Shown here piece after piece: positions 1 to 10,195 of a DNA stretch of 60,583 nucleotides. The notes beneath the pieces are model-generated. The model saw only the letters and a program-made list of their open reading frames with translations. It did not search any database and was not told where the DNA came from. Position 1 is the first letter of the stretch. Each line of letters opens with the position of its first letter. A program made the position numbers and the translations under genes. Location: NCBI GenBank assembly GCA_019232985.1, contig JAFAMW010000012.1, forward strand, positions 1 through 60,583, in the 5' to 3' direction. The stretch is from Roseateles sp. (lineage in GTDB: Bacteria > Pseudomonadota > Gammaproteobacteria > Burkholderiales > Burkholderiaceae).

Positions 1-1
1 G

Positions 2-496
2 TTCCCGGCGCGCTTCCAGCTCGTCGCGGCGATGAACCCCTGCCCCTGCGGCCATCTCGGCAACCCGCTACGCGACTGCCGCTGCACGCCAGACCAGGTC
101 GCGCGCTACCTGGGTCGGTTATCGGGACCGCTGCTCGATCGCATCGACCTGCGCGTCGAGGTGCCGGTGCAGCCGAGCGAGGCGCTCGAGGCCGCACCCG
201 ACGGCGCATCCAGCGCCGTCGTCGCCGCGCGGGTGGCCGCGGCGCGCGCCCATGCGCTCGCGCGCCAGGGCTGCTGCAACGCGCAGCTCACGTCGGCCGG
301 CGTCGAGCGCCACGCGCGCGCCGAACGCGCGGCGCTCGCGCTGCTGCACCGCGCGGCCGCGCGCCTCGGCTGGTCGGCGCGCAGCTACCACCGCGTGCTG
401 CGCGTCGCGCGCACGATCGCCGACCTGTCAGGCGCCGCGGCGATCGACGCGGCGCAGATGGGCGAGGCGGTGCAGTTGCGGCGGGCGGTGGATTAG
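2..496 (+). CDS. comM: ComM/YifB-family Mg-chelatase-like AAA+ ATPase, C-terminal part
   Basis: The 5' end lies outside the window; the reading frame is open from base 2. The visible 164 residues begin inside the conserved 'AAMNPCPCG' segment, which carries the Cys cluster of the C-terminal Mg-chelatase/ComM region, followed by the 'LLDRIDL' motif and the helical C-terminal domain. ComM-family proteins are hexameric helicase-like ATPases that promote branch migration during natural transformation. The ATP-binding Walker motifs are not visible here, so the assignment rests on the C-terminal signature only. The gene ends 13 bp before the convergent toxin gene. The family call is confident; a role in competence in this organism is inference. 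Confidence 0.9.
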   Translation, partial: FPARFQLVAAMNPCPCGHLGNPLRDCRCTPDQVARYLGRLSGPLLDRIDLRVEVPVQPSEALEAAPDGASSAVVAARVAAARAHALARQGCCNAQLTSAGVERHARAERAALALLHRAAARLGWSARSYHRVLRVARTIADLSGAAAIDAAQMGEAVQLRRAVD

Positions 497-509
497 GCAA
501 TGCGCCAGA

Positions 510-794
510 TCATTCGGGCCATCGGTGGGACCCATGCAGCAAGCGAAGAATCTCGATGTGCTGCGGTTCAGGCAGGCGATAGACAACGACAAATGGCGTG
601 CCGCTGATCACGAGCTCGCGCGTGCCCTTCACGCGCCCCGGCCGGCCGAGCTTGGGATGCTCCAAGAGCATGTTGGTCTGAGTATGGATGCGCTCGAACT
701 GGGCAAAGGCCTTGAATAGGTCGTAGCGGGCAATGCGGTCGATCGCGGCGTCCAGATCACGATCGGCCCGCCATCGCCAACTCAGACGGCTCAC
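510..794 (-). CDS. RelE/ParE-superfamily toxin
   Basis: A 94-residue protein with the RelE/ParE layout: an N-terminal helical pair, the central 'LLEHPKLGRPGRVKGTREL' segment, the 'FVVVYRL' strand and a C-terminal 'IEILRLLHGSHRWP' strand. This family poisons gyrase (ParE) or cleaves mRNA at the ribosome (RelE); the ParE-like 'HP.lG..GR..GTREL' pattern suggests the ParE branch, but activity cannot be read from sequence alone. The start is taken as GTG at 794 because it overlaps the antitoxin stop by four bases (GTGA), a usual translational-coupling arrangement. Longer in-frame starts would run through the antitoxin gene. It is the second gene of a minus-strand toxin-antitoxin operon. Confidence 0.85.
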   Translation of the reverse strand: MSRLSWRWRADRDLDAAIDRIARYDLFKAFAQFERIHTQTNMLLEHPKLGRPGRVKGTRELVISGTPFVVVYRLPEPQHIEILRLLHGSHRWPE

Positions 795-1273
795 CGGTCT
801 CGGCCCATCCGGGTCAGCAGTTCGGCACGTCGCGCGGCCATGCGCTTCTTGACTTCGGCGTGCGGAATCGACGGCTCGGCATCCGGCGCGTCGGCCTCGG
901 CAAGCGCCTGTTCGACCTGCTCGCGGAACCATTTGTCGTGGGCCGCGGCTTCGTGGGCGCGCTTCATGCGCTCGCTCGCGAGCTCGCCGCGCTTGTCGCC
1001 GGGCTTCCTGCCCGCGTCAGCCGGTACGAAGCCGGCCGTCTTGACGCGCAGCTCGGTGATGCCCAGCGTCTTGAGATAGGCCACGACCGTCTCGAACTTG
1101 CGGAAGCTTCGCGGCTCGCCACGCTGCGCGGTCAGCGTCTGGCTGACCCGGCCATGGTGGATGACGACGGTCCAGCCATCGACCGCGCCGACGACTTCGG
1201 CCCCGAGGGCCGTACCGGCCGCGACCAGGCTGCGAAGCGTGCCGTGGGTAATGGTCGTCTCGATGACCAGCAT
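791..1273 (-). CDS. putative antitoxin / ParC-like partition-associated protein
   Basis: A 160-residue protein directly upstream of, and overlapping, the RelE/ParE toxin. It starts 'MLVIETTITHGTLRSLV' and has a conserved core around 'DGWTVVIHHG' and 'RSFRKFETVVAYLKTLGI', followed by a charged helical tail. I recall this core from proteins annotated as ParC-family partition-associated proteins, which often sit beside RelE/ParE toxins on mobile DNA of Proteobacteria; that is memory-based and was not checked. No ordinary antitoxin DNA-binding fold (RHH, AbrB or HTH) is obvious. ATG at 1273 is preferred because GGGAG lies at good spacing upstream; a TTG 39 bases further upstream is in frame but lacks this. 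It probably neutralises the toxin and autoregulates. Confidence 0.7.
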   Translation of the reverse strand: MLVIETTITHGTLRSLVAAGTALGAEVVGAVDGWTVVIHHGRVSQTLTAQRGEPRSFRKFETVVAYLKTLGITELRVKTAGFVPADAGRKPGDKRGELASERMKRAHEAAAHDKWFREQVEQALAEADAPDAEPSIPHAEVKKRMAARRAELLTRMGRDR

Positions 1274-1318
1274 GTCGGGCTCCCGTCTAGCGACAGCCCC
1301 GATTTTAGGCAATCGGAA

Positions 1319-1347
1319 TTCTAGAAAATGATTTCACCTTCTAGACT
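1319..1347 (-). promoter_or_regulatory. TTCTAGA repeats upstream of the toxin-antitoxin operon
   Basis: TTCTAGA occurs at 1319-1325 and again at 1340-1346, exactly 21 bp (two helical turns) apart, in a notably AT-rich patch. A third partial copy (TCTAG) lies at 1286-1290. The position just upstream of the toxin-antitoxin start fits an autoregulatory operator, which such modules usually have. No clean -35/-10 pair is evident. The operator role is inference. Confidence 0.5.
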
Positions 1348-1374
1348 ATTTGATTCAACTCAAGCGCGGCCGCC

Positions 1375-4110
<2,736 letters not shown>

Positions 4111-4308
4111 GGCGGCAGGGCAGTTCCTTCGGCCGCGGGCCCACCGCGGCCATGGCGGGCATGGTTCGGCGAGCGTCGTTGCGGGCGGCGGCCGGCGGTC
4201 CGTGGATAATCGGCGTTAGTACCTGCTTCCACGCGATCGTCAACCCTGCGGCCCAAGCCTGGCAGCCGTTCAGCCGTCGCAACGCTCCTTGGGCCGGACC
4301 GATTCTAC

Positions 4309-5220
4309 GTGCCAGCCGAACCGTTTGCCGAGTTCCAGCAGCGCTTCCACGATCTCGTCGCGGCGGCCGCGAACGCGAGCGCGCACGCAGGCTTTCTCGC
4401 GCGCTTCGACGCCCTGCACGACGAGCTCTGCGCGCGCGTGCGCGCCGACGCCGACGCCGCCCTCACGGCGCTGATCTACGACGCGGGCCAGGAGCGCCCG
4501 CACTACAGCGCGCGCCACGCGCTGCTGTGCGCGGCGCTCGCCGGGCTCGCGGCCGACCAGCTCGAATGGCCGGCGGACTGGCGCGGCGCGCTCACCCGCG
4601 CGGCGCTGAGCATGAACCTCGCGAGCGTGGCCGAGCAGGACCACCACGCGAGCCACCCGGTGCGCCTGAGCGAGGGCCAGCGCGACGCGATCGCCGACCA
4701 CGGCGTGCGCGCGGCGGAGTTGCTCGAGCGCTGCGGCGTGCGCGACGCGCTGTGGCTCGAGACGGTCTGTCTGCACCACGACGCCGAGCCGGGCCCGCTC
4801 GAGGGCCGCTCGCCCTCGCACCAGCTCGCGCGGCTGCTCCAGCGCATCGACGTCTTCTGCGCGCGCCTCGCGCCGCGCGCGAGCCGGCGCGCGCAGTCGG
4901 GCGCCGCGGCGACGCGCGCGATCTACCTCGACGAGACCATGAAGCCCGACGCGGCCGGCGCCGTGCTCGTGAAGATCGTCGGCCTGTACCCGCCCGGCAC
5001 GCTCGTGCGCCTCGCCAACGGCGAGCTCGGCCTGGTCTGCCGGCGCGGCGCGCGCGCGATGGCGCCGGGCGTCGCCGCGCTCGCCGGCGCCGACGCGAAG
5101 GCCTACGCCGAGCCGCAGCTGCGCCAGGTCGGCCAGGGTGCGCTCAGCGTCGCGGCGAGCCTCGCGCCGCACGAGGTCAAGCAGGCGATCGCGCTCGAGC
5201 GCGTGCTCGAGCTGTGCTGA
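4309..5220 (+). CDS. HD-GYP-related protein, probably catalytically degenerate
   Basis: A 303-residue, mostly helical protein. The C-terminal part resembles the end of HD-GYP phosphodiesterases ('LVKIVGLYPPGTLVRLANGELGLV'), and 'LHHD' near residue 150 resembles the second metal-binding segment. The canonical 'HDIGK' segment is replaced by 'SMNLASVAEQDHH' and no GYP motif follows, so cyclic-di-GMP hydrolysis is unlikely; it may bind a nucleotide or act as a signalling scaffold. The start is GTG at 4309. It is divergent from the large metH half and convergent with the small one, so it sits inside the split methionine synthase locus. Family assignment is moderate; function unknown. Confidence 0.7.
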   Translation: MPAEPFAEFQQRFHDLVAAAANASAHAGFLARFDALHDELCARVRADADAALTALIYDAGQERPHYSARHALLCAALAGLAADQLEWPADWRGALTRAALSMNLASVAEQDHHASHPVRLSEGQRDAIADHGVRAAELLERCGVRDALWLETVCLHHDAEPGPLEGRSPSHQLARLLQRIDVFCARLAPRASRRAQSGAAATRAIYLDETMKPDAAGAVLVKIVGLYPPGTLVRLANGELGLVCRRGARAMAPGVAALAGADAKAYAEPQLRQVGQGALSVAASLAPHEVKQAIALERVLELC

Positions 5221-5247
5221 GCCAGCGCGCCCGGCCGCCCTCGTGCG

Positions 5248-6327
5248 TCAGGCCGCCGCGGTCAGCGCGCTGAAGAACTTCGCGCCGCTCGGCCGCGGCC
5301 GGTAGGCCGACACGGTCTTCGCGATCGCCGCGATGTGCGCGGGCGTCGTGCCGCAGCAGCCGCCCGCGATGTTCAGGAAGCCCGCGGCCGCGAATTCGCC
5401 GACGAGCCGGCCCGTGACCTCGGGCGTCTCGTCGAAGCCGGTGTCGCTCATCGGGTTGGGCAGGCCCGCGTTCGGGTAGCAGCTGACGGCGGTCGGGCCC
5501 GCGACGCGCGCGAGCTCCTCGACATAGGGCCGCATCAGCGTCGCGCCGAGCGCGCAGTTCAGGCCGATCGCGAGCGGCCGCGCGTGGCGCACCGAATGCC
5601 AGAACGCCGTGACGGTCTGGCCCGACAGGATGCGGCCCGACGCGTCGGTCACGGTGCCCGAGACGATCACGGGCAGCCGTTCGCCCGTGTCCTCCATCAG
5701 CTCGTCGAGCGCGAAGATCGCGGCCTTGGCGTTGAGCGTGTCGAAGATGGTCTCGACGAGGAACAGGTCGACGCCGCCCTCGAGCAGCGCCTTGGCCTGC
5801 TCGTAGTAGGCCTGGCGCAGCGTGTCGAAGTCGATATTGCGCGCGCCCGGGTCGTTCACGTCGGGGCTGATCGACGCGGTGCGCGGCGTCGGGCCGAGCG
5901 CGCCGGCCGCGAAGCGCGGCTTGTCCGGCGTGCTGTACTTGTCGCAGGCCGCGCGCGCGAGCCGCGCCGCCGCGACGTTCATCTCGCAGGCGTACTCGGC
6001 GAGGCCGTAGTCCTCCTGCGCGACTGTCGTCGTGCCGAAGGTGTTGGTCTCGATGATGTCGGCGCCGGCGGCCAGGTACTGCTCGTGGATCTCCGTGATC
6101 ACGTCGGGCCGGGTCAGCACGAGCAGGTCGTTATTGCCCTTGAGGTCCTTGGCGTGGTCCTTGAAGCGCGCGCCGCGGAAATCGGCCTCGCCAAGCTTGT
6201 AGCGCTGGATCATCGTGCCCATCGCGCCGTCGAGCACGGCAATGCGTTGCAGCAAAATGGCGGGCAACGCGGCACCGCGCGTGTAGGCGGGGGCCTGTCG
6301 ATCCGGACCCGGGGTATGCGTGTTCAT
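5248..6327 (-). CDS. metH: Methionine synthase, homocysteine S-methyltransferase half
   Basis: A 359-residue homocysteine-binding TIM barrel equal to the N-terminal module of MetH: '[13 protein letters not shown]' at the start of the domain and the zinc cysteines in 'GLNCALGA' and '[11 protein letters not shown]'. It activates homocysteine as a zinc thiolate for methylation by the cobalamin-bearing partner at 1375-4110. It lacks any folate or B12 domain and so cannot act alone as a B12 methionine synthase. ATG at 6327 lies only 11 bp from the start of the divergent rhodanese gene, leaving almost no room for separate promoters. A slightly downstream start is possible because the first 28 residues precede the fold. 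Confidence 0.93.
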   Translation of the reverse strand: MNTHTPGPDRQAPAYTRGAALPAILLQRIAVLDGAMGTMIQRYKLGEADFRGARFKDHAKDLKGNNDLLVLTRPDVITEIHEQYLAAGADIIETNTFGTTTVAQEDYGLAEYACEMNVAAARLARAACDKYSTPDKPRFAAGALGPTPRTASISPDVNDPGARNIDFDTLRQAYYEQAKALLEGGVDLFLVETIFDTLNAKAAIFALDELMEDTGERLPVIVSGTVTDASGRILSGQTVTAFWHSVRHARPLAIGLNCALGATLMRPYVEELARVAGPTAVSCYPNAGLPNPMSDTGFDETPEVTGRLVGEFAAAGFLNIAGGCCGTTPAHIAAIAKTVSAYRPRPSGAKFFSALTAAA

Positions 6328-6338
6328 GCCCCAATTCT

Positions 6339-6731
6339 ATGAAGCACCTGAATCCCACCGAAGCCGCGGCCTATTTGGCCGCCCATCCCGACGCGCTGTT
6401 CGTCGACGTGCGCATGGAACTCGAGTACCTGTACGTCGGCCACCCGATCGGCGCGGTCCACCTCGCCTGGTACGAATACCCCGACATGCAGCCGGACCCG
6501 GCGCGCTTCGTCGCGCAGCTCAAGCGCGAGGCCGGCGGCGACCGGCCGGTCGTGCTGATCTGCCGCTCGGGCCAGCGCACGCTCGCCGCGGCCGAGGCGC
6601 TCGAGGCGGCCGGCTTCGGCGGCGAGATCGTCAACGTGGTCCACGGCTTCGAGGGCGACGCCGACGCGAACTTCCAGCGCGGCCGCATCAACGGCTGGCG
6701 CTTCGACGGCCTGCCGTGGGAGCAGATGTGA
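6339..6731 (+). CDS. Rhodanese-domain protein
   Basis: A 130-residue single rhodanese domain, probably cytoplasmic, with no signal peptide. The catalytic loop 'LICRSGQRT' carries the persulfide-forming cysteine near residue 70, and 'LFVDVRMELEY' is the usual CH2A-like segment. Such proteins move sulfane sulfur, but the acceptor is unknown. The tail 'GRINGWRFDGLPWEQ' is common to small Burkholderiales rhodaneses. It starts almost back-to-back with the small metH half and ends in a strong hairpin shared with the convergent proQ-like gene. Confidence 0.9.
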   Translation: MKHLNPTEAAAYLAAHPDALFVDVRMELEYLYVGHPIGAVHLAWYEYPDMQPDPARFVAQLKREAGGDRPVVLICRSGQRTLAAAEALEAAGFGGEIVNVVHGFEGDADANFQRGRINGWRFDGLPWEQM

Positions 6732-6734
6732 GCA

Positions 6735-6758
6735 GGCCCGCGCGCCGAGGCGCGGGCC
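6735..6758. terminator. Hairpin between convergent genes
   Basis: A perfect 9-bp stem (GGCCCGCGC / GCGCGGGCC) with a 6-nt loop lies 3 bp after the rhodanese stop and before the stop of the convergent ProQ-family gene. No T-tract follows on either side. Position and stability suggest a bidirectional terminator or transcript-end stabiliser. Confidence 0.6.
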
Positions 6759-6771
6759 GCTTCGACGCGGC

Positions 6772-7737
6772 CTAGCGCGGCGTCTTCGGCGCTGCGCTCG
6801 GGCGCGGGCCGGGGCGCTGGCCGTCGTCGCGACGGCGCGTATCGGAGCGACCACCGCCGCCCTCGGGACGGTCGCGACCGTCCTGCGGCCGGCCGTCGGC
6901 GCGGCCTGCGGGGCGGCCGCCTTCGGGGCGGCCACCCGGGCGACCGCCGGGCCGGCCGTCACGACGGCCTTCGCCGCGACCATCGCCACGCCCGTCCGGC
7001 CGACCGCGCGGTCGGTCGTCGCGCCGCGGCGGCGGCGCCTCGGCCGCTTCCTTGCGCGCGACCTCGAGCAGGGCCGGCAGCTCTTCTTGCGTCACGCCCT
7101 TGAGCGCGCAGAAGTTCGCGAGCGTCAGCGTCGTGCGCTCGTAGTCGCGCAGCAGCTGGGCGCGGCGCTGGCGCTCGCCCTCGATCGCGGCGTCGCGCTC
7201 CTCGCGCAGCGCGCGGCGGCGCTTGAGCTCCTCGCGCGCGGCGGTCTTGTGCTCGTCGCTGACCGCGCCGGCCGGCTGGCCGTCGAGGTCGACGCGCTGC
7301 TCGGCGCGGGTCAGCGCGATCAGGTAGCCGGTCGCGCCCGTGTAGCGGCGGAAGAACGCCGACAGCTGGGCCTTGGTGAAGCGGCCCGGCGCGCGCTGTT
7401 GGATATCGGCCTGGATGCGCAGCTTCAGCGGCTTGTGCCCGCCGCCGAACAGCGCGGGGAACAGGGCTTTGAGCGCGGCGCCGACCTCGGCCGGCGAGGC
7501 GGCCGGGCCGGACGCGGCAGGCTCGGTGGCCGTATCAGCGGCGTCGGCCGCAAGGTCCGCCGCGCCGGCCTCGGCGTCATCGGCCGCATCGAAGGCATCG
7601 GTTGCTTCGGCGGCGGCGGCAGCGCCCTCGCCGGCATCGTTCGCGTGGGCGAGCGCATCGGCGGGCTGGGTCGGCCCAGCCGGCTCATGCGGCACGGCCG
7701 GGTCGACGGGTTGGCCCTCGGGCAGGTTCTCGTTCAT
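6772..7737 (-). CDS. ProQ/FinO-domain RNA chaperone with RGD-rich disordered tail
   Basis: About 321 residues. A low-complexity Ala/Pro/Asp-rich N-terminal stretch of about 80 residues leads to a FinO/ProQ RNA-binding domain ('ALKALFPALFGGGHKPLKLRI', then 'LSAFFRRYTGATGYLIAL'), a helical linker, and a long C-terminal tail made almost only of Arg, Gly, Asp and Pro. ProQ-family proteins bind structured 3' ends of mRNAs and sRNAs; the tail probably adds nonspecific RNA binding. ATG at 7737 gives a natural N-terminus but has no clear ribosome-binding site. An in-frame ATG at 7797 follows GAGG closely and lies 6 bp after the small upstream gene, so the longer form is possible. Confidence 0.85.
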   Translation of the reverse strand: MNENLPEGQPVDPAVPHEPAGPTQPADALAHANDAGEGAAAAAEATDAFDAADDAEAGAADLAADAADTATEPAASGPAASPAEVGAALKALFPALFGGGHKPLKLRIQADIQQRAPGRFTKAQLSAFFRRYTGATGYLIALTRAEQRVDLDGQPAGAVSDEHKTAAREELKRRRALREERDAAIEGERQRRAQLLRDYERTTLTLANFCALKGVTQEELPALLEVARKEAAEAPPPRRDDRPRGRPDGRGDGRGEGRRDGRPGGRPGGRPEGGRPAGRADGRPQDGRDRPEGGGGRSDTRRRDDGQRPGPRPSAAPKTPR

Positions 7738-7803
7738 GAACACGGGTGAAATGCAATGCAGCGCGTATTGTCCATGTTCGGCCGCCTGGCGGCACATCGC
7801 GCC

Positions 7804-7974
7804 TCAATACAGCGTGCGACGCTGGCGTTCCTGCAGCTCGCCGCCGTAGGCGACGCCGTCGATCGCCGCGCCGACGGGCGCCTGCAGGATCAGCCCCGGC
7901 GAGGGCAGGTACTCGCGCGACATTTGCGCGACCGCGTCCCACAGGCCCGCGCGCTTCTCGAGCATCCCGCTCAT
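7804..7974 (-). CDS. Small protein of 56 residues, unknown
   Basis: An ATG at 7974 overlaps the stop of the DUF4197 gene (ATGA), and the frame stays open for 56 codons, ending just before the ProQ-family gene. The product, 'MSGMLEKRAGLWDAVAQM...', has no signal peptide or membrane segment. I do not recognise a family. Translational coupling on one side and close spacing on the other argue that it is real, but it could be a chance frame in GC-rich DNA. Confidence 0.45.
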   Translation of the reverse strand: MSGMLEKRAGLWDAVAQMSREYLPSPGLILQAPVGAAIDGVAYGGELQERQRRTLY

Positions 7975-8642
7975 AGGCCGCCGAACACCTTCTTGAGCAG
8001 CGCGCTGCCGGCCGCGGCCGGGTCCTGGCGGATCTTCTTCTCCTGCTCGCCGATCATCAGGTACAGGCCGTCGAGCGCCTTGCCGGTCACGTAGTCGTCG
8101 ATGTTCGCGTCCTCGTGCCTGACGAGGCCGAAGCCCGCGGCCTTGCCCGCGACCGCGGTGTACTTGTCGGCGAGCGCGACGCGGTGCGTGGCCTGCTGGA
8201 CGATGGGCAGGAACTTCACGCCGAGCGGCTCGCGCGTCTTCGCCTCGAAGAAGCGCGTCGCCGCGTCGTCGCCGCCACGCAGGATGCGCAGGCCGTCCTC
8301 GACGCTCATGTCGCGCACCGCGCCGACGAGCAACGTGCGCGCCTGCGGCACCGCCGCCTCGGCGGCGCGGTTCAGCGCCGTGACGAGCTCGTCGATGCGG
8401 CCGCCCTGGCCGGTCGCGCGCAGCAGCTTGGCTGGGCCGCGCAGCGACTCGGGCAGGTCGATGCGCACGGCCGCGTTGCCGAGAAAGCCGTCCTGGCGGC
8501 CGAGCATGTCGACCGCGTAGCCGGCACCCTTCTCGAGCGCGGCGCGGATGCCGCTCGCCGCGTCGGTTTCGCTGACGCCGGCCCGGGCCGGCGCGCCGAT
8601 CGCAAGCCCGCAGGGCGCGAGCAGGAACCAACGTCTACGCAT
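7971..8642 (-). CDS. DUF4197 exported protein
   Basis: A 223-residue protein with a Sec-type signal peptide (two basic residues, 'WFLLAPCGLAIG', cleavage probably after 'ARA') and a helical DUF4197 domain starting at 'SETDAASGIRAALEKG' and including 'LLVGAVRDMSVEDGLRILRGG'. The family is periplasmic and of unknown function. ATG at 8642 is chosen because GGAGAGG lies at good spacing upstream, inside the end of the preceding FAH-like gene, which it overlaps by 8 bp. It is probably cotranscribed with that gene and with the small frame and ProQ gene downstream. Confidence 0.88.
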   Translation of the reverse strand: MRRRWFLLAPCGLAIGAPARAGVSETDAASGIRAALEKGAGYAVDMLGRQDGFLGNAAVRIDLPESLRGPAKLLRATGQGGRIDELVTALNRAAEAAVPQARTLLVGAVRDMSVEDGLRILRGGDDAATRFFEAKTREPLGVKFLPIVQQATHRVALADKYTAVAGKAAGFGLVRHEDANIDDYVTGKALDGLYLMIGEQEKKIRQDPAAAGSALLKKVFGGL

Positions 8643-9465
8643 TTTTCTGCCTCTCCTCATCAGGGGTCTCGCGAGGCGCCGCGTCGCGCAGCGACGCGAC
8701 CTCCTGCTCGATCGCGCCGAACACCGTCTGCCCGTCGAGGCCTCGGACCTCGACGCGCAGGCTGTCGCCGAACTGGTAAGTGTCGGCGATCGCTTCCGCG
8801 GCGCCCATGCCGACGATCGTACCGGCGCCGAGCCGGCGCGCGCGCGCGGTCCGCGCGATCGCCGCGCCGAAGCCCGCGTCGATGCGTGCGTCGTCGACGC
8901 GGCGGCCGTTGCGCTGGCGCTGCACGGCGAGGTCGACGCGGCCCTTGGTCCAGGCCGCTCCGAGTTCGTCGGGCGTCACCGCGACCGGCGCGAACGCCGG
9001 CGGCGGCGCCGCGTCGGGCCATTCGCGCAGGCGCCAGCGCTGCATCAGCGCGAGCAGGCGCACGCCCTCGAGGCCGGCCGCGGCCGAGGCGCCGACCGCG
9101 ATGTCGCCGCAGATCGCCGCGAAGCCGGCCTCGCCCTCGATACCCAGCGACGCGTCGGCGAAGCGCGCGGCCTGGCGCGGTCCGAGCGCGGCGTCGCCGG
9201 GCAGCCAGTCGGGCGCGGCGAACGCGCTCGCGCGCGGCAGCGGCGCGAGGCAGCGCTGCGGCTCGAACGCGAACGCGTGGCGCAGCTTGCCGTGGTTGAG
9301 CTGGGTATAGAGATCCTCGAGCTGGGGCGAGATGAAGCCCCAGTCGTCGAGCAGCTGCTGCAGGCGCGTGGCGATGCCGGTCGCGTAATGCGCAAGGCTC
9401 AGGTCGCGCGACACGACGACGAGCTGGCCGTCGCGCGATCCGTCGGAATAGCTGGCGAGTTTCAT
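8635..9465 (-). CDS. Fumarylacetoacetate hydrolase-family protein, shortened and probably inactive
   Basis: A 276-residue protein starting 'MKLASYSDGSRDGQLVVVSRDL', the usual N-terminus of Burkholderiales FAH-family hydrolases of about 330 residues. Conserved landmarks remain ('CLAPLPRA', an E-x-E pair in 'GIEGEAGF', 'FAPVAVTPDELG', 'GTIVGMG', 'QFGDSLRVEV'). However, the central 'NDVSLR'-type segment that supplies the metal-binding Asp reads 'ALMQRWRLREW', and blocks are missing around it. C-C bond hydrolysis therefore seems unlikely; this looks like a degenerate paralogue retained as an intact frame. ATG at 9465 is fixed by similarity to family members. Confidence 0.8.
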   Translation of the reverse strand: MKLASYSDGSRDGQLVVVSRDLSLAHYATGIATRLQQLLDDWGFISPQLEDLYTQLNHGKLRHAFAFEPQRCLAPLPRASAFAAPDWLPGDAALGPRQAARFADASLGIEGEAGFAAICGDIAVGASAAAGLEGVRLLALMQRWRLREWPDAAPPPAFAPVAVTPDELGAAWTKGRVDLAVQRQRNGRRVDDARIDAGFGAAIARTARARRLGAGTIVGMGAAEAIADTYQFGDSLRVEVRGLDGQTVFGAIEQEVASLRDAAPRETPDEERQKNA

Positions 9466-9772
9466 GATGCAGGCGAAAGGGCCGGAGTCGGCCGACCGCC
9501 GGATTGTGCGATGCCGTCGAAGCGGCGCGTTAAAAAAGGGCCGCGTGAATCGGCGTCGAATCCCCTGCCGCCGATATGGATTGCAGGAAGTCAACCGCGC
9601 GTGACCTTGTGCCGTTTGTGCTCCATACCCACGCGTTTCGGTGGTTCGGAAAAGGACTTCTTCTGAGACCATAGCTTCACGGCCGGCGGCGATGATGTTC
9701 ACGCTTTCCTGCATCGCCTGCCCTTGAAGTCCGGCACTGCGGCCGCAGCTACCGACCTGAGAGGAAACTGCC
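9466..9772. other. Divergent intergenic region without a recognised gene
   Basis: These 307 bp separate the FAH-like gene (minus) from the DUF3567 gene (plus) and should hold both promoters. A minus-strand frame is open through most of it but lacks support. AT-richer patches occur at about 9530-9540 (TTAAAAAAG) and 9725-9730 (TTGAAG), but I find no convincing -35/-10 pair. AGAGGAAA just before 9773 is the ribosome-binding site of the DUF3567 gene. Confidence 0.5.
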
Positions 9773-10066
9773 ATGCACATGCTCTACAACTCGCCCAGCT
9801 TCATCGTCGTCCAGTTCGACGTGCAAGTAGAGGCCGCGCGCCCGACCGAGCTGCTGCAGGCCAACCCCGAGCTGCAGCTGCGCCGCGGCGGGTTCGAGAT
9901 CGTCGACAAGTTCGCGCGCAAGGAGATCTTCATCGAAGGCGCGCTCGCCAAGCAGTTCGAGGAAGGCGTGACGGCCCTGATCGAAAGCGAACCCTCGGAA
10001 GAGGAGATCGACGATTTCATCGAAGCTTACGCGAATCTGGGCAACCAGCCCGTCGTCATGCACTGA
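9773..10066 (+). CDS. DUF3567 family protein
   Basis: A 97-residue protein with the DUF3567 pattern: 'MLYNSPSFIVVQFD' at the start, 'GGFEIVDKFARKEIFIEG' in the middle and 'QPVVMH' at the end. The family is widespread and largely confined to betaproteobacteria; function is unknown. ATG at 9773 has AGAGGAAA at good spacing; a second ATG two codons on is possible. It stands alone, followed by a hairpin. Confidence 0.9.
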   Translation: MHMLYNSPSFIVVQFDVQVEAARPTELLQANPELQLRRGGFEIVDKFARKEIFIEGALAKQFEEGVTALIESEPSEEEIDDFIEAYANLGNQPVVMH

Positions 10067-10088
10067 GGCGCGCCGGCGCCGCAACAAT

Positions 10089-10107
10089 GCCCCCTCGATA
10101 CGGGGGC
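10089..10107 (+). terminator. Short GC hairpin after the DUF3567 gene
   Basis: GCCCCC (10089-10094) and GGGGGC (10102-10107) form a perfect 6-bp stem with a 7-nt loop, 22 bp after the DUF3567 stop. A run of A rather than T follows at 10116-10121, so intrinsic termination on the plus strand is uncertain. Confidence 0.45.
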
Positions 10108-10195
10108 GCTCCGCCAAAAAATCCCTGTCCGGCATCTTGTTCTGAGCGCAGCCCTGCGCAATGATGGGTCCAACCCGATTGCTGGAGTGGTCCCC

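Noticed and set aside
4111..4308. Possible cobalamin riboswitch ahead of the large metH half
   Set aside because: No B12-box-like sequence (GCCACTG type) or long structured leader could be made out on the minus strand in this 198-bp gap.
9466..9772. N-terminal extension of the FAH-like protein through the intergenic region
   Set aside because: The frame is open, but the product there is not FAH-like, and the family N-terminus begins precisely at the ATG at 9465.
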